Source: Paragordius varius (taxonomy: Eukaryota > Nematomorpha). Taken from it: a stretch of DNA of 64,000 bases. Of the stretch, positions 11,076 through 23,100 are shown one piece after another. The notes beneath the pieces are model-generated. The model ran no database searches. It saw nothing but the letters and a program-made list of their open reading frames with translations, and was not told where the DNA came from. How positions within the stretch are numbered: the first letter of the stretch is position 1; each line of letters starts with the position of its first letter. The stretch covers positions 1 to 64,000 of the forward strand of contig OZ176053.1 in assembly GCA_964247055.1 (NCBI GenBank), given 5' to 3'. Both the position numbers and the translations under genes were made by a program.

Positions 11076-11257
11076 CAGTAGCGTATGCAGTAAAAGATTG
11101 TTAGTGCTAAATAATCTTAATGAACACAAAACAGGGGGATATTATGGATATGTTTATAAATAGGACTGAATGATAATTAATATATGAAAATTGTCCCCCT
11201 GTTTTGTGTTGATTAAGATTATTTTGCACTAACAATCTTTTACTGCATACGCTACTG
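11076..11257. mobile_element. MITE, CAGTAGCGTATG family, 182 bp
   Basis: Ends CAGTAGCGTATGCAGTAAAA and TTTTACTGCATACGCTACTG with TA on both sides. Long arms pair through GATTGTTAGTGC...GCACTAACAATC and AACACAAAACAGGGGGA...TCCCCCTGTTTTGTGTT, leaving a loop of roughly 45 bp. The copy at 43650 has the same ATTGTTAGTGCAAA inner arm. Confidence 0.88.
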
Positions 11258-11303
11258 TATAACCATTTTAATTATAAAGTGGACTATTTTTAAGGATCTA
11301 AAT

Positions 11304-13616
11304 CAGTGATACTCAAACAGCGGCCCACGGGCCGCATGCGGCCCTAAGAGTGCCTTAAAATTGCCCTATGACCATATTGATACTTTTTATTAATGAATTT
11401 TTAAAATACACATAATCGGATTTTCGCTTATTTCAATATTAATTTATTTTATTTAGATTTAATTTTGGTAATTTCTTTACCCAATTTGAAATGTAGAAAG
11501 ATTTCCCTACATTAAGATGATTCCAAAATTTTGGCACACGTTGTTTTTGTTTCTGCATTCTATTTTCTTTTCTATTTTAAAATTGTAGCCCTTTTTTGTA
11601 TTAACAAACTTTTCACCCAAACTTTCATATACATCTTTTATCCTGCATCATTTTTTATAACTTATTCCCATAAAATATTAGTCACAACATCATTTAATTT
11701 CGACCTATTTTTTATAGCATAATGCAAATTATATTCCTTTTTTAAAAAAATACCATAATATTTTAACATAAACTCAAAGGATGACATCTAATGCGGAAAG
11801 ACGTAAAATATCCGATGAAAATCACTCTTTTTAAAAAGAGAATGGGGAAAATTCTTTGCGTATTAAATAAAAATGTCACTTGCCTTATATGTAAGGACAA
11901 CATAATTAAAATAAAATATTGAAAAACATTTTACCATCCATCATTCTCACAAATTACCAGAAAATGAGTAAGGAAACCAGAAATATAAAAAAATTAAGGA
12001 AGTATACTATACCAGGAAGAAATATCTATTATATCCATAGCTTTCTCTCAGAAAAAAACTGTAACATTAGCTTCGTATGAAACTTGCTATATTTTAGTAA
12101 AAAATATGAAATCGTTTACTCATTGCCAACTAATAAAAGAATGTCTAATAAATGGTTGCACTTTAAAGATCAAATCATGAGGCAAATTAAAAAACTTCAA
12201 CTCTCTGTAACATGTGCTCGGCGCATCGAATATATGTCTAAATATATTTACAATACATTATTGGCTCTGAACTGAAAATATTTTAGTATTGCTATTGATT
12301 GTAGCACTGATATTAGTTCAGCTCCTCAGTGTGCGCTCATGTGAAATTTTGCAACAACATAAACAATGAGGAATATTTAAAAAAATTCCAATAAATAATA
12401 CGACCAGAGTGATTTTCTCGAAATAATTGGCACTTTTTTCTATAAAAATGATATATCTATAAAAAAATTGGTTTTAAACTACATAGATGGCTGTCACTCT
12501 ATGATTGGAATAAACAAAGGATTTATTTCTCTTTTGAAAAAAATATATTTTGCAAAATATTTTATCCTTTCACTGCTTTATTCATAAGCAAAACTTGGTT
12601 TCGCGTGTAAAAGATGAATACTCAATTCAGTAATTAAAACGGTTGTGGATGCAGTAAACCACAGGGGCAGAGAATTTAACCGCCATAAATTCAAAAACCT
12701 TTTGAAAGATATCCCCAGTGAGTTTGATGATATTCTTTTGTATACCGGTGTAAGATGGTTAAGCCTTAGCTAAATAGATTTGTTAAGACACCCATACAAA
12801 TGAATGATGATGATTATGATAAAATATTATTTATAAATGATAACAGAAAGTTTGATGAGGATATTAAAAGTGACAAACTTAGTATCTTAAATACACTTCG
12901 GGAGCAAAATAAAAACCAAATATAAAATATTTGCTTAAGAAATATTATATAAACAATATTTTATAAATAAAACACTCCTATATTTTCCAACACTTAAAAC
13001 AATTCATTAAGAGAATATACCGCGGAGATTAAGTTAATAATAGACAATCATTTAACATTTTTATCTAATGAGATGAAATTCATATTTCAGGAATAAGAAA
13101 TATTAAAAATTGCTTAAAACTCGTTAAAAATCCATGGCATATGGATATATCCAATATAAACAATTTGAGTATTTCGGTTTTGATTAGGCGCATATCATTG
13201 GAGAATTAGTAGATTTTAAAGATTCTTGGAGGCTATATTCATGGAGAATCGTAGAGAAGAAAGATATGTAGAGTTTTTGCAAGATGTGCCAAATAAATAT
13301 GAAAATATAAAAAAATGTGCCCAAGTTATCCCAACTGTTTTTCCCTTAACTTACACGTTTAAGACGGCATATCAAGAATACATACGGAAATCGCTTAACC
13401 GATATATGGATGTCAAAATATTTTTGTTAAACTAAATGGTGCAAAACAAGTTTTTAGCTGGATATATCAGCAAAAATATTATTGTACTGATATTAAGTAT
13501 AAATATGTGCATAATTGTCAAATAGCTATGGGATATTTGCCATTATAAGGTTCATGGCCCTTGAAAATAAAATATATTTTATGAGGCCCGTCAAATTTTT
13601 TTGGTGAGTACCACTG
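11304..13616 (+). mobile_element. hAT transposon, old copy, with 8-bp target duplication
   Basis: Starts CAGTGATACTCAAACAGCGG and ends TTGGTGAGTACCACTG, imperfect inverted termini of hAT type (CAGTG...TACTCA). A perfect 8-bp duplication ATCTAAAT flanks it (11296-11303, 13617-13624), which fixes the borders. The ends are GC-rich (GGCCCACGGGCCGCATGCGG) compared with the surroundings. It contains a decayed transposase on the plus strand. Confidence 0.93.
11840..13470 (+). pseudogene. hAT transposase pseudogene (GTF2IRD2/ZBED-like)
   Basis: Frames broken by many stops and shifts still show family segments. They are a BED-like finger piece (NKNVTCLICKDN near 11865), DGCHSMIGINKGFISLLKK near 12490 (compare DGAPAMIGVNNGFIALCKNH in the younger copy at 20827), and DILLYTGVRWLSL near 12730-12765. 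The family cuts and pastes hAT elements through an RNase H-like DDE core. The copy is too decayed to work. Confidence 0.8.
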
Positions 13617-16200
13617 ATCTAAATTATCACTTTGATTATTTTTAAAGATATTCAATGCAATTTATTCATAGATCCTTAATCCCCTTGCTTACTATATTTT
13701 TGGTAATTTAAGTAATGGGATCTTTGTTAGCCCCCACATTTCTTGAAGCCTTAAAAGGTAATCAAATTACCCATAGCTATGTTGGTCTTATTTGCAAATA
13801 ACCTTTATTTTTTTAAAAATATTTCAAAACATTGGACCATCTAATTAAAATATTTTTTTGTGCAAACTATAATACTAACAAATAATGAAACAATTAAAAT
13901 AAAGTACATAAATAAACACTAAGATATTACCAATATATCAAACATATTAAGTACATTTAAAACAAAAAAAACGCAGATGATATGTTAAATTTTGATTAAT
14001 AGTAATCGTTTGAGTTATTTTTGGGTGTTTTAAATGGCTAAAAGGGGTATAAATTTTTATGACTATTGATATGTTAAAATTTTTTTGTTTTTATTGAATT
14101 TTTTTATAATTGTAGATAAAAATATTTAAAGAGACATGTTATTAAAAATAACCAACTAGCTATTTAAAATACCGAAATTTCCCTGTAATAGCTCTTGTTC
14201 TTGGACTATACAGTTTCCAGCTTGTTAAATTTCATAAGTACGACACAATTATTAAAGCCTACATGCAAATCTCCTATTATGTGTAAGAGAATATAGTTTT
14301 TTGCTTAAATTTATACAATAAATATAGAAAGAAAAATAAAAATTATTCTCTCCAGTTTGCGTTATCAAAAAAGGCGCACTCAACCAACCACCAGACCTCA
14401 AGCATAAAGGAGCATTTTAAATCATTTATAAGAAGGTATACCCTCACCAAGAAAGGCTAAAAAATCTTCGAATTCAAAACACAATAATTGTTACACGGTA
14501 TGTAAAATTAAAATTTAATTTGCTTAAAGTTAAAATATATACTTAATGGAACACTTAATCGTTTTTTTCTTTTCCGTCTAAAAAAGGTATCGATATTTTC
14601 TTATTTTGTCAGGATCAGAAAATAGTGGTTTCTTGCTACATTACATGGCATAAAATATTCACCTATATAAAAATGCAGTTTTGTGTATGTTACTATGTAG
14701 AATATATGTTTCAAAACAGTTTAAATTTAACGTTTATAAGGTTTAGCCCAGGACTTCAAGGTCCTTAAGGGCAGAATTTGAAAACTGCATTTAGAAGTAT
14801 TTGTTTCAAAAAATATTGAGATTACACACAAAAAATTAGTTATAAAATTTTTCATTCTACAACTAATATTAATCATAAAAACCAATTTTTTAAGTTCCAA
14901 AATTGTCTATAATTTAATTTTTTTAAAAAACTAGAGTACAACGTATCATAACGGAGGAAAAATACATAGACACTTTTAAAATATATTAAAACACTATTTC
15001 TATAAAACTGAAGATAGGAATCATCGTCCATTTCCAAATTAAAAACTAAACAGTTTTGGTCTCAAAATTAGGTTAAAAAATGTATTTTTTTATATAAGGG
15101 CAGACATTTTTACGATATCGTTATGATTTTAGCATGAAAGTATGCCTATTAATCATACCATTTTTCAGTTAAAAGCAACATTTTTTCAAGCAAACGCGTT
15201 ATTTTATAAGCAAACGCAACAATTTGCTAGGAAAATGCAATATTTTTCAAGCAAACGCAACATTTTTTCAAGTAAGGATAACTTTTACTTTAAAAAGAAA
15301 TTATTTTTGCTTGTAAAAATGTTGTTTTTGACTGAAAAATGGTACTTATGGCTGAAAAATGGTATACTGCCGGTATAATGAAAAGAAAAATTTAGCGTTA
15401 CGAAATATCGCGTTACAAAACACGTATTTATAACTATTTTAAACTCAAAATATAGGTTTACTAGTTGTTAGTGAAGTATAATTATAACTTTGGTCCGGCA
15501 ATATCGATATTTTTAAAATAAAAGTTGATGATGTCTATTTTTAGATTTTGTTCCTAAAAAGGTTAACGACATAATAATAATGGACTTAATATAAATATAA
15601 AAAATATTTTAAATTTTATTTTAATTAACATATAACTACTATATATTTAGAGTTTACCCAATATACAGTATACAAAGCTCTATCATTAATAAAAACGTTG
15701 TATAAAACACATTTAATTAAAATTCGGGTACCAAAATGAAACCGTTCTAAAATCCGCGGTTCCGGAAATGTTAAAATTTTTAAGGAACCAACCCGATTCT
15801 GGTTACATTTTCTCACAATTATTTGTAGACATTTATTTGCCTGTTGTATTAGCAATAAATTCCAAACAAATAGCCGAGAGAAAGCTTTAAGATGAATAAA
15901 TTTTACAATATTTTTTTAAACAAAATAAAATTTATTTTTAAATTTGGCTTATTATGTATAGCTTTAAGATGTGCGATTTTAAATTGCTCTGAGGTATCAA
16001 ATACTCTAAAGAGCAATGAAATGTTTTAAAATAAAACAAGTTGCTATATTTATTGAGCTAAAATAATATCTAACTGTATTTTAGCTGGTGATTTTCTTTG
16101 TGAATTGAATATACGGATTTTGACAGCCTTCTTTTTTACCTGTATATGTTTTTAATATAAAATATTATCAAAAACGTTGGTAAATATATCTATGTACATA
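13617..16200. other. Intergenic AT-rich DNA
   Basis: No gene recognised. At about 15170-15280 there is a diverged short tandem pattern (repeated AAGCAAACGC and ATTTTTTCAAG blocks of roughly 30 bp). Near 14380-14420 a short frame (LKEHFKSF-like) faintly recalls a BED finger, but it is too weak to call. Confidence 0.4.
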
Positions 16201-16505
16201 CAGTAAAAATAAAATTATATGGAAACCTAAGGCAAATATTTTTTTCTAAAAAGATAGCTACACTTTTTAAATCTTAAATAATCAAAATTTGATTGTTAAA
16301 ATTTGAAAAGTATTATATAGTTTATTGATAACACAATCAATTATATTGATAACACAATCAATTATATTGATAACACAATCAATTATATTGATAACACAAT
16401 CAATTATATTTATAATTTTATATAAATAATTTATATGGAAAAATTTAGATTTAAAAAAGTATGGTTGTCTTTTAGAAAAAATATTTGTCTTTATATTTTT
16501 TACTG
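16201..16505. mobile_element. MITE, GTATGGTTGTC family, with internal 21-bp tandem repeat
   Basis: Begins CAGTAAAAATAAAATTATAT and ends ATTTTTTACTG, flanked by TA (16199-200, 16506-07). The subterminal arms pair: GGCAAATATTTTTTTCTAAA...CTTTTTAAATCTT against AGATTTAAAAAAGTATGG...TTTTAGAAAAAATATTTGTC. A 21-bp unit repeats four times inside (16323-16408). Related copies lie at 27539, 34165 and 52590. The TA target and CAGT ends suggest Tc1/mariner mobilisation. Confidence 0.8.
16323..16408. repeat. 21-bp tandem repeat, about 4 copies
   Basis: The unit TATTGATAACACAATCAATT plus A is repeated head to tail four times with no visible differences. It is itself partly palindromic (TTGAT...ATCAA). It sits in the loop of the MITE at 16201-16505 and is not seen in the sister copies. 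Confidence 0.9.
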
Positions 16506-16639
16506 TACGCCACTTGTATTCATACGAAACTTAAAAATTTTACATTTTTTTAAAAAATAACCATTACGCAAAATAAGAAATATTGATGATTGGTAACAAT
16601 AATAAATAATTTAGAAAATATCAGGTTATAAAAAGTATG

Positions 16640-16915
16640 GTTGCCCCTTTAAAAATATTTTATCGGGCTTTGTCTATCTATGTAATTTGAATTTTACTGT
16701 ACATTTGAATATTTTTTTTTATTTTCTTCGCCCCATACTGGAATATACAGATGAAAATATACTGACAAAACGTAAAAATAAAAGGACAATTCTTTTTTTT
16801 CAACAGACAACCATACTTTTTTTAAACCTTAATTTACCCTATAAAAATCATTTTAAACAATCGCAAAATACTTAATTTTGTTTTTATATTTTTCGGTTTT
16901 GTCCTTATAATTGTA
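16640..16915. repeat. Second GTATGGTTGTC-type MITE, degraded
   Basis: Pieces AAAGTATGGTTGCC (16634), ATTTTACTGTA (about 16690), TACTGACAAAACG (16760), AGACAACCATACTTTTT (16804) and the inverse ATATTTTTCGGTTTTGTCC (16886-16904) belong to the same MITE family in mixed orientation. They lie immediately beyond the last astacin exon I can support. Confidence 0.5.
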
Positions 16916-16946
16916 ATGTATATTTGTATAATTATTAGTTGATTAC

Positions 16947-17107
16947 TTATTTTATATTTGGCTTCAAATTCTAATTGTATGGAATTTTTGTCCAAAGTTA
17001 TGTTTGTTTCATTTAATCCTGATATGCGGTGAAATCGTATGAGAATTAGCATTTCTTGTCCAATGGCTGAAAATATAGCATCTTTTGGCAAGTTAGTTCC
17101 GCATAAC
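16947..17107 (-). CDS. Astacin exon 9: end of the CUB domain
   Basis: Encodes LCGTNLPKDAIFSAIGQEML then ILIRFHR...IQLEFEAKYKI. CG-x-x-L-P...S-x-G-x-E-M-L-I and F-x-A-x-Y are the classical CUB end. Acceptor ATTTAAG|GTTATG, donor ATAA|GTAATC. Reading through the donor gives a Lys/Ile-rich tail to 16834 that overlaps MITE sequence, so a further exon outside what I can find is more likely. Confidence 0.82.
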
Positions 17108-20100
17108 CTTAAATAAGAATACAGATATAACCATGTTTATAAAAAGGCATAGGGATGTTCTAAATATTAAAAAAAAATATTTTATATCCAATTTCTATCT
17201 AACTTATCTGGTGGGAAGCATTCAAAACTCCGAAAAGCCTAGTACGAAAAAATCTGCTAAAACAAGTTTTACCTAGCAAAACGAACTAAAATATTTTAAA
17301 TAAAGAATGATAATATAATAGCAACACTAATTCAAAAATATCAAAATTTTTTAAAAACAGTTGAATGTTAATAATCGGCTATGCGAGTGTTTCAATTTAT
17401 CAGATAAAAAGCTTATATTTACAGTTTTGTGACCTTTAACGTCTAAAATTGGGAGAGCTACAAAACACGATTGAAACGAACAGCTGATATTAATATCATA
17501 AAATATCAGTTTTAGCTGGTTATTGTAGCTTGAAAGCTTTAAGTTAAGTATTTACATTTTCTAAACATAATACACATTTATTTGCCTTTTGCATTAACGA
17601 TTAAAAAAAATTTATAGAAAAAAATGGCGGCAAAAATTTTTTGGATAAGCATTTTTTTACAATTTTACATTTCTTAAAACAATGCGCCTAAAAGCCTAAA
17701 AAACAAATATTTTGGCCTAATACCTAAAATATTTTTTAAGATATTCAAATATCAAATCTGTGGGATATTAAATTACACCAAAAGGTACAGTAGTAAAATT
17801 TAAATTAACGGAAATTTTTTTTATTAAAAGACAATGATTAATTTTGAGTCTTGATTTATTTAAATTAAATACTATTTAAGAATATAGAGTTGTATATATT
17901 TAAAAATAAATAATTTTCATTGGAAAATCTAAGGCTTAAAAAGTATGGCGGTTGTCTTTTGAAAAATATATTTGCCTTTATATTATTAGGTTTTGTTCGT
18001 ATAAACTATTTGATACCTTTCACCAGTTTGAGACAAATCTTGCAAAGTGCGAATCTCAACCCAATTCAAACATCTAACATTATCGGGCGCGCGGCCAGGC
18101 ACATGCAGTTTTGTCACTTCTAATGTGATATCCTCGCATAAACCTGCCTATAATAATATGTCAATTGAATTACACTATATAAGCCTGATTTATGATTAAA
18201 ATATATAAAATTATTTAAGTCACCATCCAATTATAAATTTTTGATTCCTTTATATAATTTATATACATAATTTTATTAATCATATCATTTATGCGTTAGG
18301 TTATCTAACGTTGGTAATAATTTAAAAATACTGGTTATATAAAAGATTTTTACAAATAATTTTCTGTAGAGGTAAATACCGAATCAAAATTTCTAATAAT
18401 TAAATTAGGACCCGTGTTAAATCCTAAACTTGGTCTGATTTCATTTAATATTAGTTACCAAGTTTAGGCATGTCGCTATAGTATTGTCCAAAAATAATTC
18501 AATAATATAGTTACCAATCTTTACACAGTTTAATGTTTGGAAATACATTTATTTATGCGTTACTTTTATAAGGTAGGTGCATTGGAATTCAAATAATCGA
18601 GTGCCATTTATTTGAACGTATTCTATCAAAGTGACATTTTCATTATTATCACTGATAACGTTTGTGGATGATGAGTTAGTTAGCTCTATTTTATGGTTAA
18701 CATATATATGGTTTTCTGGCGTTTCTTTACTGCTTAAAATCTGAATTTTTCCGCAACCTATAACCAAGAATATTTAGTAAAATTTAATTTTAAGACAAAA
18801 CGTAAAAACGTAAATTATTTTCATAAGGCGCATACTTTTTATCCTTGATTTTCTTCTAGATAAGCTATTTTACTAACATTTTTTTATATAATTGGATGTA
18901 TTACCATTTAACACAACTCCTTTATCTTCAATCCAAAAATAATTCAAGTTTTGAAAATATGCTAGAGCCTTTTAAAAATTTGCACATTTTGTCTGTATAA
19001 TATTAATTATGACATTTTATAATTTTTTTCGTTTTAAACGATATAAAGAATGAAAGAAACTTTGTGGATGAGAATGCGGTGTTAAATGATCACAGTAAGG
19101 GCCGCCGTTAAAGCCATCCGGACACAGGCATTGGGTACAATTATTAGGGTTCGGATATCCGTTTCTATAACATTTGCTTGCACGATAAACATAATCGCAT
19201 GTTTCTATTATTTATATAAAATATATGAATATGGAATCAAAATTGAAAAGGCCTAATTCTAAAGAAATTTAATTGCAAAAACTTGAAAATTGGAGCAATT
19301 AACTATAAATATTGCAAGTTCTTCAGTATCTTTAATTAATTAAAATGGGGTTTATATGTACAGCTACTTTCGACTTTATATGATATACATCTAATCTCTA
19401 TGAGATAAGTAACCAAACTCGTGTCCTTGATCCGTCAAATTAGAAATAATAAAATATAATATTTCAAAAAGGTAAATAATATGCATGACATAATTGATGT
19501 TTTCAATTAAAATTGAATAATTTCGATTCGTTAGCCTTTTCTATTATTACCGATGATGTTACTCACTCTTTGATATATGTGTTAGTACCTGGACAATATT
19601 CTTCATTAATAGCCTTAGCGTCAGAGAATGTTAGATATTCCCTGTTGCCCATACTAGCTTGCAATCGTGGTTTTAACGTTTTCAAAGTCGGTTCCTTATT
19701 TTTGGACAATGCCTAATATATCAAATAAAAATATTATATAACATTATATTATATTTATCTGTCATGCCTTAAAGTTACGGATAGCCTTTAAATGCGACAC
19801 TGTCCAGCGTTTTATTGAGTATTGCCTTGTGGTTTAACCTCATTTATGTATATTTATTTGACAAATATTGCAAAAATAGGAAACCCTAATGTTGAACGAG
19901 AATATTTATGGCAATATGAGTTGTCTCTAATTTCCTAATAGAAGGATATGTCTTAGGCATATTTTTTTCGTAAAAATAGTTAACTCCATTGAACCGGTTG
20001 ATGCGTAGTTACCGTAGCACGTAATTTAATATTCAATGGAAAGAAATTCTGATTAGCATTGTTAACAGAATCAAAGCAAGTTTTATCTATAATTTAATTT

Positions 20101-23100
20101 ACTCAATTGTAACATAATTTTTTTTATATAAATGCCAGGTCAAAACCTTGTTTTAATGGACAAACGGAGACTTTTAAAATTTATAATCCGTAACTCATTC
20201 AGTATCAGTTCTTACACATAAACGCGTGTCAGGACAGAACTAATTTTTCAACATAAACTTATTAATATATACTTTTTACAATTCAAATTGACCCTTAAAC
20301 AATTCAAATTTACCCTTGAACAATTCAAATTCACTCTAAAAATAAATTATGTGTTTTCGAGCTAATATAACTCATAATTAATATGAAATATATCTTTATG
20401 ACATAGTTTATTATTTTTCATTATTATTTTAATTTTAAACAACATTTTCTAAAAATTAAAAAAATATGAGTAATTTTAAATCTAATAAACACATAATTTA
20501 TTTTAGGGTGAATTTGAGTGGTTCATGGGTTGATTTGTTCAAGGGTTAATTTAAATTGTTTAAATGGTATATAAATCAATACATGCGGATCATAGTGCAT
20601 TATGGAACTGAGATCGTATGGAATAGTTAGGATTTTGGTATTATTTTTGGCAACTTTAGCAAAATTACGGTAAGCATCATTCTCCAAATTTTTGTATTGA
20701 ACTTCAACATAAAAATCTCGATCTGGTCGACTTTGTTCGTGCCAAAGACCTAAAGCGTGACCAATTTCATGAGCTATTTCACCCACCTACCGTTAGTTTT
20801 ACGATAAAAATTGAAACTATATAAAGCAGGGGTGGCCAACGAGGTGACCGCGGTCACTTTCGTGACCGCGACAACTCAAAAAGTGACCGCCTGAAAATAT
20901 TTTTTTTAAAAAAATTTTATTGATTTTTTTCGGATAGTTGGCTACTTCTGAGCGAATTTAAATTTAAAATACAAAAAAATACGGTTTAAATTAAAAAAAA
21001 ACGTCTAAGAAAAGGGTGTAAAAAAATTATTTTATTAATTATAATTCATATGTTTTGGAGCATTTGCATTAAAACTTAAAATCAGTCATTTCCCTTGAAT
21101 ATATCAAAACTTTGAGCAAAGCTTATTCATAAATCAGAAACATAATCGTGAAGTTAGATTTGATTTGATACACCAAAAGTAGGTTTTTAAAACTTATATT
21201 TTAGAATGAGCCAAAAAAAGTTGTACAGATACAAGAAAGATTGGGAGCATGAATACTTTTCTATTATGATAAATGAAACATGCACCTGTCTAATATGCAA
21301 TAGTACTGTTGCTTTGCCCAAAAAGTCAAATATTGAAAGACATTATAGATCTCTGCATCCACATTACTCCAAAAACTACCCCTTACAAACTCAAGAACGC
21401 AACATTAAAGTAAAGGAATTAAAAGAACAATTATCCGCCTCACAAAATAGCATACCTAAATACAACAAAGACTATAAAAATGCTACGATTGCTTCATTCA
21501 AGGTAGCGGAAATACTCATTCGGAACAATAAGCCATTCCAAGATGGTGAAATATTTAAAGAAGCCTTTATTAGCGCTTGTGATATTTTATTTGAAAATTT
21601 TGATAACAAAAATAATATTATGACAGCTATTAAAAGCATAAAGCTTATCGAGAAATACCGTTATGCGCGTAGCTGAAGATATTAGTAATTATCTTGATGA
21701 AATTTTACATGAAAATATTAATAACTGTATTTTTTTCCTTGCAACTCGATGAGTCCACCGATTATGTTGGAATCGCCCAATTATGCATTTTTATTCGTAT
21801 GATATTTAGTGATTTATATGCAAAGGAGGAATTATTAACTATAATACCTCTCCACGAACGAACCAGAGGGCAGGATATTTTTAATTCTTTTTATAAATTT
21901 ATCACAGATACGAAACTTCCCATCGTAAAACTCGCATCTATAACTACTGATGGAGCTCCAGCTATGATTGGCGTTAACAACGGCTTTATCGCTTTATGTA
22001 AAAATCACAGTGCATTTCCCAAGTTCATTGATTACCATTGTATAATCCATAATCAAGTTTTATGTTCAAAAGTTTTAAAATACCATCATGTAATGAACCC
22101 CTGTTTTAAAATTGTTAACGCCATTTGAACAAAAAGCTTGTCCCGCCGCCAATTTCGAATTTTGTTAAATGAGTGCGGCGTGGAATATGGAGAACTTTTA
22201 TTACGTACTGATGTAAGGTGGTTGAGTCGTGCCGCATTTTTAATTAGATTTAGGCAACTTTTACCACAAATAGAAATTTTTTTAGAGAATTCTAAATTTT
22301 CATACCCTGAATTGAAAGATCAAGATTGGCTGCTTGATCTTGCATTTTTATGCGATATCACGGAAAAATTGCATAAATTAAACATCCAATTACAAGGAAA
22401 AGATAAAACAATAATGGATATGATGGGTGCTTTAAAATCTTTTAAGGAAACACTAACAGTAGTAGAAACACAATTAAAAAACCGAGATTTAAAACATTTT
22501 TTTAATCTGGCAGCGGTGTCTGAAAAAATAGAGAATCTCTCTTTTGAAAAATATGCAGATGATATTGGTATGCTTATTAATGATTTTGAAAAACGATTTT
22601 CATCTATAAATAAACTTGAAGACATCGCTATTTTTTTATCATGCCCATTTAATAATAATAATAATAATAATGTTGAATATATTGCTCAAAAACTCAGCCA
22701 CTTTCTTGGTGTACCAAATTTAGCAGAGTTGGAAGAGGAATTAATAAATGTTAAATGCGATATCCATCTAAAATCATTAGGATCAGATATATATAAATTT
22801 AAAAGATAAATACCCCCATATTTGGAAAACCGCTGCATTATTCAATTCTTTTTTTGGATCCACATATTTATGTGAATCGGCTTTTTCAATCATGAATGCT
22901 ATCAAAACTAAACAGAGGTCACAATTAACTAATAAACATTTAGAATCATGTTTGAGAATTGCTTTGACTTCATTTGAACCTAATTTAGATAAACTTTCTG
23001 AATTTTTTCGCAGTCGGGCGTTTTAAATATTTTTTTCTTTATTAAATATGGATGTTTATCGAGTTGTATTTTCGCTTAGGAAAAAGCCGATTTACTAAAA

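Noticed and set aside
14380-14480. Possible BED zinc-finger relic
   Set aside because: Only a few residues fit and no cysteine pair or transposase accompanies them.
16834-16946. Read-through extension of astacin exon 9 as the natural C-terminus
   Set aside because: The tail is low-complexity Ile/Lys and overlaps MITE sequence; a good GT donor precedes it.
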